Made by a program: the position numbers and the translations under genes. The notes beneath the pieces were generated by a model that saw nothing but the letters and a program-made list of their open reading frames with translations, was not told the DNA's origin and searched no databases. A stretch of DNA of 64,000 nt from Flavisolibacter ginsenosidimutans (GTDB lineage: Bacteria > Bacteroidota > Bacteroidia > Chitinophagales > Chitinophagaceae). The DNA lies in contig NZ_CP042433.1 of assembly GCF_007970805.1 (NCBI RefSeq), positions 2,728,001 to 2,792,000 of the forward strand. Direction: 5' to 3'. Below are positions 1 through 8,319 of this stretch, one piece after another (the stretch's first letter is position 1; each line of letters starts with the position of its first letter).

Positions 1-2
1 AC

Positions 3-227
3 GGCACGAAGGCCGAGGCAACGGAGAAATACAAAGGCGGCAACAAGCGGGTAAAGAAGATGAGCAAAACCTTTAAAAAAATAGCAAAGCGAAACGGTTG
101 TCTTTTTGTAAACGGCTTCAAAACGCGGGGACTGAACGTGGAAACCATGACGGCCGATGGCTTGCATTTAGACGCGGAAGGTTCAAAGCTCCTGATAGAA
201 CCGGTGTTGTCGCTGATGATGAAATAG
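3..227 (+). CDS. SGNH/GDSL-type hydrolase, C-terminal fragment
   Basis: Only the last 74 residues lie in the window; the frame is open from the left edge to TAG at 225-227. The segment ends with the pattern ADGLHLDAEGSKLL. This matches the DxxH block that carries the catalytic Asp and His of SGNH (GDSL-like) esterases and acylhydrolases, where the fragment DGLHLN-G-K is typical. The Ser-bearing GDS block would lie upstream, outside the window. Substrate and cell location cannot be judged from this fragment. The downstream neighbour is a restriction enzyme with no functional link. Assignment rests on this single motif. Confidence 0.6.
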   Translation, partial: GTKAEATEKYKGGNKRVKKMSKTFKKIAKRNGCLFVNGFKTRGLNVETMTADGLHLDAEGSKLLIEPVLSLMMK

Positions 228-490
228 ATTGGCCTGTGCAATTAGACGGCGCGAGAAAAGATTTGGAGCTGTTGTTTATGGTGGGCAAGGGTTTAGCGAT
301 GGGTGACCGTTGGCCCGAATGATCGCCTGTGCGTTTGTCACCCTGAGTTTGTCGAAGGCTTGCAGCGTAGGTTAATTGAAAGCAGCGCCGACAAGGATTT
401 CGCAAACATTCTTCTTTTTGTGATCCCTTGTCCCGGTTTCTTCGCATTTGTTTTCCGTTGCATTCCTTAATTTGCCTTTTTCTAACTGCC
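228..490. other. intergenic stretch before the restriction enzyme
   Basis: No convincing gene is visible between the SGNH fragment and the ATG at 491. It holds a copy of a short interspersed repeat (333-359). The frame of the next gene is open upstream with a TTG at 428, but conserved-looking sequence begins only at the ATG. Confidence 0.5.
333..359 (+). repeat. short interspersed repeat, copy 1 (CACCCTGAG-TTGTCGAAG type)
   Basis: The core CACCCTGAGTTTGTCGAAG recurs as two related, partly degenerate copies at 9661-9737. Both loci are intergenic. I recognise this as a word that is common between genes in many bacterial genomes. Mechanism unknown. Confidence 0.55.
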
Positions 491-3400
491 ATGCCCTTAT
501 TTCAACAAGCCGTTCTCCGCAAATACATCGCAGACCTTGACAAAGAAAAGTTAGCCGCAAGCTGGAAAGTTTTCCAGGCGCATTTTCACAACGCACAAAA
601 GCAGGAAAACATTCGTGCGGCAAAAGAAGAACAATACCAGGAAGGTTTTCTACGCGATTTGTTTGTGGATATTTTGGGCTACACCTTAAATCCACAGCCG
701 GGCTACAACCTTACCACCGAATACAAAAACGAAAAAGACGGCAAGAAGGCCGACGGTGCTATTTTAAACAATGCTGCCGTTCGTGCCGTTATTGAATTAA
801 AAGGAACCGACACCACCGACCTTTCCAAAATTGAATCACAGGCCTTTGGTTATTTGCACAACCAAAAAGGCTGCACCTATGTTGTCACTTCTAATTTTGA
901 AAAGCTTCGCTTTTATATCCAGGATGCAACGGAGCACATCGAGTTCAATCTTTTTACACTAACAAAAGAAGGCTTCGATCTTCTGTTTCTCTGTCTGCAA
1001 AAAGATAGTTTACTTGCCGACCTTCCGTTGCAAGTAAAACAGCAATCGCTTACGCAGGAAGATGCCGTGACTAAAAAGCTGTACGCCGATTACAGTCGTT
1101 TTAAAGGAGCGATATATCAAAACCTTGTTGCAAACAATCCGCAGCACGACAAACTCGAACTCTTTCGCAAAACACAAAAGCTGCTCGACCGTTTCCTGTT
1201 TATCCTCTTTGCCGAAGACCGCTTGCTGTTACCGCCCAATTTTATTTTGCGCATCGTTGACGAATACAAGCAGGTGCAAAAGCTGCGCATGCAGCAAAGC
1301 CTGTACGAACGCTTTAAGCTTTACTTTGCCGACCTGCTGCAAGGCAACAAAGACCAGGACATTTTTGCCTACAACGGCGGCCTGTTTAGTCCCGATGAAC
1401 TGTTGGACAATTTGGTGATTGCCGACGACGTATTGCTTGACGGCGTCGTAAGGCTAAGCAATTACGATTACAACAGCGAAGTGGACGTAAACATTCTCGG
1501 CCACATCTTTGAACACTCGCTGAACGAGATTGAAAAGATAGAGCAAGAGGTGGCTCCGGCCCATCCCGACCTTCCCGGTGGGAAGGCCACCAGCGCACAG
1601 GGCTCGCTTGCCGGGGAGCTCATACACGAAGTTGCATCGTTGCAAAGCAAGGCCGGTGCGGCGGAACACTCCCCCACCGGGGGAGCCGGTGGGGGCCGCA
1701 ATTCCCGCCGCAAAAAGGAAGGCGTGTTTTACACGCCCCGCTACATTACCAAGTACATTGTTGAAAACACCGTTGGCGCTTTGTGCCGGAAGAAGAAAGA
1801 AGCAATGGCGATTGTAGAAGAAGACTACGCACCCGACAAGCGCAAGCGTGACAAGAAAGCCTTGCTGCAAAAACTGGACGATTACCGCGACTGGCTCCTG
1901 CAGCTTACCATCTGCGACCCGGCCTGCGGCTCCGGTGCTTTCCTGAATGCGGCGCTTGAATTTTTAATTGCCGAACACAGTTACGTGGACGAACTGACCA
2001 ACAAACTCACCGGTGCTTCGCTTGAGTTCAGGTGGACGCCGAACGACATTTTGGAGCACAACCTTTTTGGCGTGGACATTAACGAAGAAGCTGTGGAGAT
2101 TGCCCGCCTCTCTTTGTGGTTGCGCACGGCACAAAAAGGCCGCAAGCTTTCCAACTTAAGCAGCAACATTAAAGTGGGCAACAGTTTGATTGACGACAAA
2201 ACCGTAGCAGGAGATAAAGCCTTTAACTGGAAAGAAGAATTTAAGGAAGTGTTTGACAAAGGCGGCTTTGATGTGGTGATTGGAAATCCGCCGTATGTAA
2301 AAGTTCAGAATTTAAAACATGAAGAAATAGATTGGTTCAAGCAAAACAAAAAAGTTGCCCATAAAAGGATTGATATTTCAATAATGTTTTTTGAGTTATC
2401 AAAGATGCTTCTCAAAGAGAATGGCCTGTTATCATTTATTACATCAAACCAATTTCTTGTTGCAGAATATGGCAGAAGAGCCAGACAATTCATTCTTGAA
2501 AATTTCGGTATTGAAAATGTTGTTGACTTTGGAGATTTACCAGTCTTTGAAGACGCTCTCACGTATGTAAGCATATTCACGTTTCGAAACTCAAAAAAAT
2601 CTCATTTTGACTATAAAAGAATTGAGTCAATTAATGAAGCGAGACAAGGGTTTTACAAAGAATTTCAAATTAAAGAAGTAACTCTTTTAAGCGACGATAA
2701 TTGGGTGCTAACAAGTAATGTAGCCGTTGACTTACTATCTAAGATAAGTGTTCATCAACCGTTAAACTCGTTTGGAAAATGCTATTACGGAATTGTGAGT
2801 GGTAATGATGACGTATTTATTTTAAATAAAGGAGACATTAAAAAATACAATTTGGAAGATGGCTGTTTACTTCCTTTGATAAGAGCCCAGAACTGTTATC
2901 GATATGACTTTTCAGACTATGATTTGTATGTGGTTTATCCTTACAAATTGAACGAATCAAAGACTCAACTGATGCCTGAATCAACTCTGTCTACGCAGTA
3001 TCCAAATACTTACAAGTATCTGCTGGATAGAAAAGTTTCCCTTGAAAAAAGAAAGGATTCACGAGAAACTTTTGAAAACTCATCAAATTGGTATTCGTTA
3101 ACAAGATTTGGTCAATTGGAAGTATTTAATTCTAATGAAAAAATTGTTTTTCCTGGTGAACAGAAAACATCAAAATTCGGAATCGATAAGAATAAGGCAG
3201 GGTATAGCGGAGCAAGAGTATTTAGTGTTGTTATAGAAAAAGAAATTTTAAACATAAGATTTCTGTTGTCAATACTTAATTCGAAACTTATTAATTTCTA
3301 CATTAAGTCAACATTTCCTTTGAAACAAGGCGGATACTATTCGATGTCATCAACTTTCATTGACAAAATACCTGTTGCGGTTACAGCCGGCCAACAACCC

Positions 3401-3748
3401 TTTATCGCCAAAGCCGACATCATGCTTTCCAAAAACGGCGAACTGCACAAGCTCAAACAATCCCTGTTGCAGTTCGTACAAGCAAAGCACGAAGACATTA
3501 CCATTTCCAAAAAACTCGCCGACTGGCCGCAGCTTTCCTTCAAGCAATTCTTAGGCGAACTTGAAAAACAAAAGGTCAAACTTTCCCTCGCCGAACAAGC
3601 CGAATGGCTGCCCTATTTTGAAGAACAAAAAAGAAAGGCCGCTAACCTGCAAAACATCATTCACCAAACCGATAAAGAAATTGACGCAATGGTGTATGCG
3701 CTTTACGGGTTAACAGAAGAAGAAATAAAAATTGTAGAAGGAAATTAA
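491..3748 (+). CDS. Eco57I-like type IIG restriction-modification enzyme
   Basis: A 1085-residue protein combining DNA cleavage and N6-adenine methylation. An N-terminal PD-(D/E)xK-like nuclease block is visible (D88, then E102-L103-K104). A helical linker follows, then the methyltransferase with the SAM-binding motif DPACGSG (about 476-482), a motif FGVDIN, and the catalytic NPPY (599-602). The last 450 residues should hold target recognition. The size and domain order fit single-chain Eco57I/type IIG enzymes. ATG 491 is chosen over the upstream TTG 428 because conserved sequence starts there. No separate specificity or methylase gene is adjacent, as expected for a self-contained enzyme. Oddity: residues about 356-403 are encoded by a repeat element (see 1558-1697). 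Base composition becomes more AT-rich from about 2290 to 3350, the likely recognition part, which suggests domain exchange. Confidence 0.88.
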   Translation: MPLFQQAVLRKYIADLDKEKLAASWKVFQAHFHNAQKQENIRAAKEEQYQEGFLRDLFVDILGYTLNPQPGYNLTTEYKNEKDGKKADGAILNNAAVRAVIELKGTDTTDLSKIESQAFGYLHNQKGCTYVVTSNFEKLRFYIQDATEHIEFNLFTLTKEGFDLLFLCLQKDSLLADLPLQVKQQSLTQEDAVTKKLYADYSRFKGAIYQNLVANNPQHDKLELFRKTQKLLDRFLFILFAEDRLLLPPNFILRIVDEYKQVQKLRMQQSLYERFKLYFADLLQGNKDQDIFAYNGGLFSPDELLDNLVIADDVLLDGVVRLSNYDYNSEVDVNILGHIFEHSLNEIEKIEQEVAPAHPDLPGGKATSAQGSLAGELIHEVASLQSKAGAAEHSPTGGAGGGRNSRRKKEGVFYTPRYITKYIVENTVGALCRKKKEAMAIVEEDYAPDKRKRDKKALLQKLDDYRDWLLQLTICDPACGSGAFLNAALEFLIAEHSYVDELTNKLTGASLEFRWTPNDILEHNLFGVDINEEAVEIARLSLWLRTAQKGRKLSNLSSNIKVGNSLIDDKTVAGDKAFNWKEEFKEVFDKGGFDVVIGNPPYVKVQNLKHEEIDWFKQNKKVAHKRIDISIMFFELSKMLLKENGLLSFITSNQFLVAEYGRRARQFILENFGIENVVDFGDLPVFEDALTYVSIFTFRNSKKSHFDYKRIESINEARQGFYKEFQIKEVTLLSDDNWVLTSNVAVDLLSKISVHQPLNSFGKCYYGIVSGNDDVFILNKGDIKKYNLEDGCLLPLIRAQNCYRYDFSDYDLYVVYPYKLNESKTQLMPESTLSTQYPNTYKYLLDRKVSLEKRKDSRETFENSSNWYSLTRFGQLEVFNSNEKIVFPGEQKTSKFGIDKNKAGYSGARVFSVVIEKEILNIRFLLSILNSKLINFYIKSTFPLKQGGYYSMSSTFIDKIPVAVTAGQQPFIAKADIMLSKNGELHKLKQSLLQFVQAKHEDITISKKLADWPQLSFKQFLGELEKQKVKLSLAEQAEWLPYFEEQKRKAANLQNIIHQTDKEIDAMVYALYGLTEEEIKIVEGN
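1558..1697. repeat. MITE-like repeat inserted in frame in the restriction enzyme gene
   Basis: The 140-bp segment has 29-bp imperfect terminal inverted repeats (1558-1586 and 1669-1697, 20 of 29 matching). Each contains its own 7-bp hairpin with a 3-nt loop: CCTTCCC-GGT-GGGAAGG on the left and CTCCCCC-ACC-GGGGGAG on the right. The ends resemble the G/C-rich CTCCCCC...GGGGGAG intergenic repeats frequent in Bacteroidota. Here the element lies inside a reading frame, between the nuclease part and the motif GVFYTP, and is translated as a Gly/Ala/Pro-rich linker. Confidence 0.65.
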
Positions 3749-3794
3749 TTGCTGATGCTTCCGTGGCGTCCCCGCCGACGGTTTCAATAGGCGT

Positions 3795-3832
3795 GCAGTC
3801 GTTAACACGTTGGCGCGGACGCCAACGACTGC
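3795..3832. repeat. long hairpin after the restriction enzyme gene
   Basis: CGTTGGCG (3808-3815) and CGCCAACG (3820-3827) form a perfect 8-bp stem with loop CGGA. It is extended by GCAGT (3795-3799) and ACTGC (3828-3832) with an 8-nt bulge. There is no T-run, so it is not a standard terminator. Confidence 0.5.
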
Positions 3833-3868
3833 GCAAGCGGTTATTCAATCAATAGCTTTATCATCAAC

Positions 3869-4534
3869 ATGCAAAACAATCTTCACCTCATTCCCACGTT
3901 GGCCGTAAAGACGATCAAAAGCGGCAAGCACGAATTAAAATGCCTTGAGGGAACCGTTCATCTACCCGCATGGGAAGGATTTCAAAGCCGGAAAGGACCG
4001 TATAATTCTGTTGATGCAAACGAACTCTCCGACGGAACAATTGCACTAACGGTTGGCGAGTACACGTCAGCAAACGAATCGTTGTCGGTTTCTGAAGAAC
4101 AGGTGGCTGCGTACAACTATTTGGTTGACGAGCAAAGCAGCATACGGGAAGCAATACTGAATGCTTTGCTTCCCGCTTACCAAAGGATGCAACCGGAGTA
4201 CGGCTATGAAGACGGTGACGACATCATGCCGAACGTTACCGCAACGGCGCAGTTTACCGCCCTCATTGGTCTTTCAACCGTACACATTTTGGACGTTCAC
4301 AAAGAGGGCATCGCTTACACCGGATACGAGTTTGGCTGCACCTGGGACGATGAACACGGCCTGGGCGTTATGATGCACAAAGACAGGGTGATAGAAATTG
4401 ACGCGGCCGACACATCGTTTGACACATGGATTGCCGAAAAAGACAGCGACCCGGTTCGGGCTGCGGAAGAATTGGAGAAAGCCAAAAAGGCTCCTGTCAT
4501 CCCGTTCAAAAAGCCCTGGTGGAAGTTTTGGTAA
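3869..4534 (+). CDS. DUF6985-like protein
   Basis: A 221-residue soluble protein with no signal peptide or membrane segment. The motif CTWDDEHGLGVMMH followed by D-x-VIEI-x-AADTSF resembles the small acidic DUF6985 family, whose members often sit near polymorphic toxins or among accessory genes. Function is not established. The C-terminus ends in a basic/aromatic tail (KKPWWKFW). It stands alone, 120 bp after the restriction enzyme on the same strand. An immunity-like role is possible by analogy, but no toxin partner is visible here. Confidence 0.55.
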   Translation: MQNNLHLIPTLAVKTIKSGKHELKCLEGTVHLPAWEGFQSRKGPYNSVDANELSDGTIALTVGEYTSANESLSVSEEQVAAYNYLVDEQSSIREAILNALLPAYQRMQPEYGYEDGDDIMPNVTATAQFTALIGLSTVHILDVHKEGIAYTGYEFGCTWDDEHGLGVMMHKDRVIEIDAADTSFDTWIAEKDSDPVRAAEELEKAKKAPVIPFKKPWWKFW

Positions 4535-4610
4535 CGGTGCAAGCAACGGCGGCGTAAAACGGCCTCAAAGTATTGGCAAGACCTTTGTTTTATACCACCC
4601 AAACGTGTGT

Positions 4611-4895
4611 ATGAAATTCGTGACCCTGGTTGTAGCGGCAATGATCGTTTCTTTTAGTGCCTCTTCACAAACTACGCATCGTGCAGCCCCAAAAAGCACG
4701 GTGCAAAAGCAACAAAAGACAAAGAGCGGGAAAGCAAAACCGTCCCGCACAAAATCATCTGCTGCAAAAACCGATGAAGCCATTACCCTGACGGATGAAA
4801 AGGCCCACAAAGCAAAATGGACCTTTGAAGAAATGCTCAAAAGGCGGCTCCAGATTGATGCGGAAGACGGTGTAACAGTGCAAGGAAAGGACTGA
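4611..4895 (+). CDS. small secreted Lys/Ser/Thr-rich hypothetical protein
   Basis: 94 residues. ATG 4611 is followed by a hydrophobic segment (about residues 4-16) and a probable signal-peptidase site after SASSQ. The mature chain is rich in Lys, Ser, Thr and Ala and looks disordered. No family recognised. The frame is open further upstream, but the signal peptide fixes this start. It is transcribed with its neighbours on the plus strand. Confidence 0.5.
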   Translation: MKFVTLVVAAMIVSFSASSQTTHRAAPKSTVQKQQKTKSGKAKPSRTKSSAAKTDEAITLTDEKAHKAKWTFEEMLKRRLQIDAEDGVTVQGKD

Positions 4896-4952
4896 GCCTT
4901 TCAACCGCTTGCCGGCCTTCGTCTGCGAATCATATGCGTGACCCGTTCTCGC

Positions 4953-4960
4953 TACCTTTG
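4953..4960 (+). promoter_or_regulatory. Bacteroidota -7 element TACCTTTG
   Basis: A perfect match to TAnnTTTG, 21 bp before ATG 4982. It places transcription start at about 4967, which rules out the upstream in-frame ATG at 4934. No clear -33 TTTG is present at the usual spacing. Confidence 0.5.
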
Positions 4961-4981
4961 CCCCACCCGAAACCTTTCTAC

Positions 4982-5281
4982 ATGAACGAAGCCCACTCAA
5001 CGCTGCAAGACCTGTTCAACCGCATTCCGCGCCGGCACACCGCCGACAACGTCAAAGAGATCTACGGCATCCTGGATGCCTACGAAGACGTGCTGAAAGA
5101 CATGGAAGCCGATGAAAAGTACGGCCCCAACGTAGCACCGCTTTTTGAGCCGCTCGACAACATCCGCTCCACCATCAAGGCCTCCAACAGTCCCAAAGCT
5201 TCCAAAAAGCAAAAGGACGACCTCTTTGACGAAGCCTCGGGTGCGCTGAAAGACGAAATAGAAGCCGCCCTAAAACTGTAA
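4982..5281 (+). CDS. small helical hypothetical protein
   Basis: 99 residues, highly charged, predicted mostly alpha-helical, with no signal peptide. A Lys/Ser-rich patch (about 67-80) separates two acidic helical parts. The start at 4982 follows the -7 element at 4953. No family recognised. It converges with the TonB-plug gene, leaving 55 bp between the stop codons. Confidence 0.55.
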   Translation: MNEAHSTLQDLFNRIPRRHTADNVKEIYGILDAYEDVLKDMEADEKYGPNVAPLFEPLDNIRSTIKASNSPKASKKQKDDLFDEASGALKDEIEAALKL

Positions 5282-5336
5282 ACGGGTCGCCGTTCCTAAC
5301 CTGTTTGTAAAAGCGCCTTTTTGTCCTCTTTTTGTT

Positions 5337-6494
5337 TTAGATGCTTAGCCTGTTCAGGTTCAGCACCGTGGCCGACGGCGTGTAGCCCCGCACTTTAAAC
5401 ACCTGCTTACCGGCCGGAAGGTTCGTCGCCTCGCCACCCCTGCGGGTGTAAACGGCAATGGCACCGCCACTGCCCGGTGCGCCAAGAAAAGGCGGCGGGT
5501 AGGCCTTTATAATGGCAATGTCCGTCATTGGTATGGCCGCAACCTGGCCGGCGGGTACCCTTACTTCATCCAGGAAAAACGTAACCGGGCTGCCACGCCA
5601 CCGGGCGGCACCGCCACTGAGTCCGAACGGTTCTATTTCCAAACCGGCAACCCGGCCCTGCAGGTAGGAAAAAACGTTGGGAAAACTGTTGGCACCCGGA
5701 TCGTCGAGAAGACTGATCAGCCTTTCGTCGCCGGAACGGAACAAGCCACTGCTGTGTTCCTCGTTGTATTGCTGCGCCGGGCTTTTGGCGGTGGTTTTTA
5801 CCAGCACAGCCGGCAGCAGGCTGCCCCCGTCGGCAAAAGCCGCCGCAGTACCTTCTACGGGCTGGTTGAGCGTACGTCTTACGGCTGCGGACGGGTTGCC
5901 AACGTAAAAGGCCCGGCCGGCCACGGCAACGGCGTTAAAACTGGAATCAAGCTGGGTGCTGATACGGATGTTCAGCGGCTGGCCGCTGGCCTTTGCGTCG
6001 GAAAAAGCCATCAGGGCGTTGTCTTCAAACAGCCAGTTGCGCACAACAAAAGAACCGTCCGCCGCCACCGGGATTTCCTGCTCGTCCCAGTCACCGCTTT
6101 TGGTCAGGAGCATGGCTTGTACCGCATCCGGTTTCCTTGCGTCCTGTATCTTGCCCACTACCTCGAAAAAGCGGCTTTGCACCCCCGCAAGCAGGGTGTA
6201 CTTCCCACGCGGCAGCGAGTCCGGTAAATAAAGTGTGCCGCCAACGTGCCCGTTGATCACCGGCCAGCGAAGGCGGGTGCGCTGGCCTTGTTCGGCCTCG
6301 ATGATAATTTCCAGCGTCGCAAGGGATGGGGTTGCGGCTTGGCCGTCTTTGTAATCCGCTGTTATGCGCAAGGAATCGCCGGGTTGCAGGATGGCCTTGT
6401 TGAGTTGTATATCCAGCCTGCCTTTTGTTGGTTGTGCCGTTAGGGCCACCGCCAACAGTAAGCAGGCGCTAAGAAAAAAGAGCGTTCGTTTCAT
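5337..6494 (-). CDS. secreted MG2-like / TonB-plug domain protein without a barrel
   Basis: 385 residues with a clear signal peptide (MKRTLFFLSACLLL, cleavage after LTAQ). Residues about 30-110 look like a macroglobulin-type beta domain (LQPGDSLRI). Residues about 270-355 match a TonB-dependent receptor plug: FSYLQGRVAGLEI, then WRGSPVTFFLDEVRV and IAIIKAYPP, then GAIAVYTRRG. Full-length receptors have some 600 further residues for the outer-membrane barrel; here the chain ends about 30 residues after the plug. It may be a periplasmic partner in TonB-linked uptake or signalling, or a remnant that has kept an intact frame. It is divergent from the reductase gene at 6676. Confidence 0.65.
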   Translation of the reverse strand: MKRTLFFLSACLLLAVALTAQPTKGRLDIQLNKAILQPGDSLRITADYKDGQAATPSLATLEIIIEAEQGQRTRLRWPVINGHVGGTLYLPDSLPRGKYTLLAGVQSRFFEVVGKIQDARKPDAVQAMLLTKSGDWDEQEIPVAADGSFVVRNWLFEDNALMAFSDAKASGQPLNIRISTQLDSSFNAVAVAGRAFYVGNPSAAVRRTLNQPVEGTAAAFADGGSLLPAVLVKTTAKSPAQQYNEEHSSGLFRSGDERLISLLDDPGANSFPNVFSYLQGRVAGLEIEPFGLSGGAARWRGSPVTFFLDEVRVPAGQVAAIPMTDIAIIKAYPPPFLGAPGSGGAIAVYTRRGGEATNLPAGKQVFKVRGYTPSATVLNLNRLSI

Positions 6495-6613
6495 GCCCTT
6501 ATTCGCTCAAGTTTGAAGCCAGCAAGGGCAAGCAAGCCTGAAAAGAAAGGTAAAGTTGTCCGTGTTGGTTGAGATCTGCTTAACACATTTAGCCACTTCG
6601 GGCATACGGCGTT

Positions 6614-6644
6614 TTTGTTCGTGCTCTTTCCTGCTCCACCTTTG
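6614..6644 (+). promoter_or_regulatory. Bacteroidota promoter TTTG-N19-CACCTTTG
   Basis: TTTG at 6614-6617, exactly 19 bp, then CACCTTTG at 6637-6644, one base off TAnnTTTG. It sits 31 bp before the ATG of the reductase gene. Confidence 0.6.
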
Positions 6645-6675
6645 CCGCTGATCGGCAAAACCTAAAACAAGCGAG

Positions 6676-7380
6676 ATGAAACCTTACGTTATTTGTCACA
6701 TGCTCGGGTCGGTAGACGGAAAGATCAAGCAAAACATCTGGGGCCTAAAAGACGCAGCCAAATATTTTGAAGAGCCGGCGGCCAAAATCAAGGCCGACGC
6801 CTGGCTGGTGGGACGGGTGACGATGCAGGAATTTTCCAGCAAAAAGCCTTTGCCAAAAACGACGGCTCGCCTTCGTATCCCGAAAGAGGATTTCGTGGCC
6901 GAGAAGAAGTCGAAAACCTTTGCCGTCGTTATTGACCCTTCCGGCAAATGCACTTGGGATACGAACATGGTATCGACAGAACAAGTAATTGAGGTGCTCA
7001 CAGAAAAAGTTTCGTCCGCTTACCTGGCGCACCTAAAGGACAAAAACGTTTCCTACATTTTTGGCGGCGAAAAAGAACTGGACCTGAAGCTGGTGCTGGA
7101 AAAGCTCAACAAACTTTTTGGTATTAAAACCGTTCGCATTGACGGCGGCGGGCACGTGAACGGTTCCTTTCTGAAAGCGGGACTGATTGACGAATTCAGC
7201 CTGGTGCTGGCGCCGGTGGCAGACGGAACCACCGGGCAACCGACGGTATTTGAAGTTGGTGAAGGCTTTGGCAAGCGAAAGGCCACCCGCTTTCGCTTAA
7301 AATCGGTCAAACGGATTTACGAGGACTTTTTGTGGATACGCTACGAAGTGGTAAAGCCCAAAAGAGCCGGCCGAAAGTAA
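6676..7380 (+). CDS. RibD C-terminal / dihydrofolate-reductase-fold oxidoreductase
   Basis: 234 residues, cytoplasmic. The N-terminal CHMLGSVDGKI, the middle WLVGRVTMQEF and the C-terminal RIDGGGHVNGSFL-LIDEFSLVLAP form the pattern of the RibD C-terminal domain. That domain reduces the ribosyl side chain of the riboflavin precursor with NADPH. Stand-alone members of this DHFR-like family are common and their substrates are mostly unknown. No deaminase domain or rib genes are adjacent, so a role in riboflavin synthesis is not supported. A strong promoter lies directly upstream. Confidence 0.8.
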   Translation: MKPYVICHMLGSVDGKIKQNIWGLKDAAKYFEEPAAKIKADAWLVGRVTMQEFSSKKPLPKTTARLRIPKEDFVAEKKSKTFAVVIDPSGKCTWDTNMVSTEQVIEVLTEKVSSAYLAHLKDKNVSYIFGGEKELDLKLVLEKLNKLFGIKTVRIDGGGHVNGSFLKAGLIDEFSLVLAPVADGTTGQPTVFEVGEGFGKRKATRFRLKSVKRIYEDFLWIRYEVVKPKRAGRK

Positions 7381-7389
7381 AAGAAGAGA

Positions 7390-8319
7390 TTACCGCGCCA
7401 CAATCACCAACGCATTCGCTACCTCCCGTTCGCCTTCGTGATCCCATTTTTTATTGTCGGTGGGATAATTTACCACACCGTTAAAGGGCTGGCCTTTGAT
7501 GTACATCGTTGTAGAGCCGCCGCCGTCAAGATTGATGGCCTCCGTGCAGCGCAGCCAGCGAAAAACGGCCTGCAGTTCGGGGAGGCTCGCCCCCGCCGAT
7601 TCGGCGGCCCTTCCGTCCACCACCAGCAGCACCAACGTTCCGTCGCGCCGTTTACCAATCGCGGTTCGCGGGTGGCGGTCGGTGGTAAAGGCATCTTTGG
7701 TAAGCAGTTGGTCCTGCCCGTTCACTATCAGCACCGGGCCGGTGGACATCACATCCTCGCCCCTCAATTGGTGCTCCCAGTTTATGTCGGCTGAATCTTT
7801 CACCAACGAAACCGCCCTTTTACGGATGACGACGGAGCCTTGGTTGTGGCGTTTGCGGGCATTGTCCTTTTCCTTGTTTTCGGCAATCACGCTGTCGCCT
7901 TCGCGCAAGTAAACCACCGAGCGGTTATAGCCGAGTAGGGAGCGTTCCAGCGGCGCTTTGCCGGCTACCTTTTTCGATTCGTCAGGATCGAGTCCACGCA
8001 TTTTAAAAAACGAACCGTTGACGGCGGCCAGCGCCCTGCTGCGCATCGCCAGGACAGACGTCGGCTCCAGCGAATCGGAATGCACCACGTGCAGCTTGTA
8101 CCCTTTTTGCTTCGGCGAGATTTCAATGAGGTTGATGTTTTCGGCCGCACCGAACAGGGAACCTTTTTCGAAGTAGACCGTTTTCCATTCAATGCCCTTT
8201 GCCAGCGGTTGCACCGTCCACCGGGCCTGCGCAAAGGCGAGGGAATCGGTTTGCGCTGCGGCATTTACCGCTGCCGCAAGAAGAAGAAACGTTAACCATT
8301 TTGCACCGTTTGTTTGCAT
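7390..8319 (-). CDS. secreted phosphodiester glycosidase (NAGPA-like) family protein
   Basis: 309 residues from ATG 8319, with a signal peptide (hydrophobic to about residue 20, cleavage after AAAQ). The frame is open for another 108 codons upstream, but that part is low-complexity and comes from the repeat-rich intergenic region. The family pattern is visible: AAVNGSFFKM, then HPRTAIGKRRDG-LVLLVVDGR and INLDGGGSTTMYI. NAGPA-like domains remove alpha-linked GlcNAc from phosphodiesters in animals; bacterial members act on exopolysaccharide or envelope phosphodiesters. It probably works in the periplasm or outside the cell. Substrate not deducible. Confidence 0.8.
   Translation of the reverse strand: MQTNGAKWLTFLLLAAAVNAAAQTDSLAFAQARWTVQPLAKGIEWKTVYFEKGSLFGAAENINLIEISPKQKGYKLHVVHSDSLEPTSVLAMRSRALAAVNGSFFKMRGLDPDESKKVAGKAPLERSLLGYNRSVVYLREGDSVIAENKEKDNARKRHNQGSVVIRKRAVSLVKDSADINWEHQLRGEDVMSTGPVLIVNGQDQLLTKDAFTTDRHPRTAIGKRRDGTLVLLVVDGRAAESAGASLPELQAVFRWLRCTEAINLDGGGSTTMYIKGQPFNGVVNYPTDNKKWDHEGEREVANALVIVAR

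Noticed and set aside
118-695. Small open frames around the start of the restriction enzyme gene
   Set aside because: Overlap with the SGNH fragment and the restriction enzyme; composition fits shadows only.
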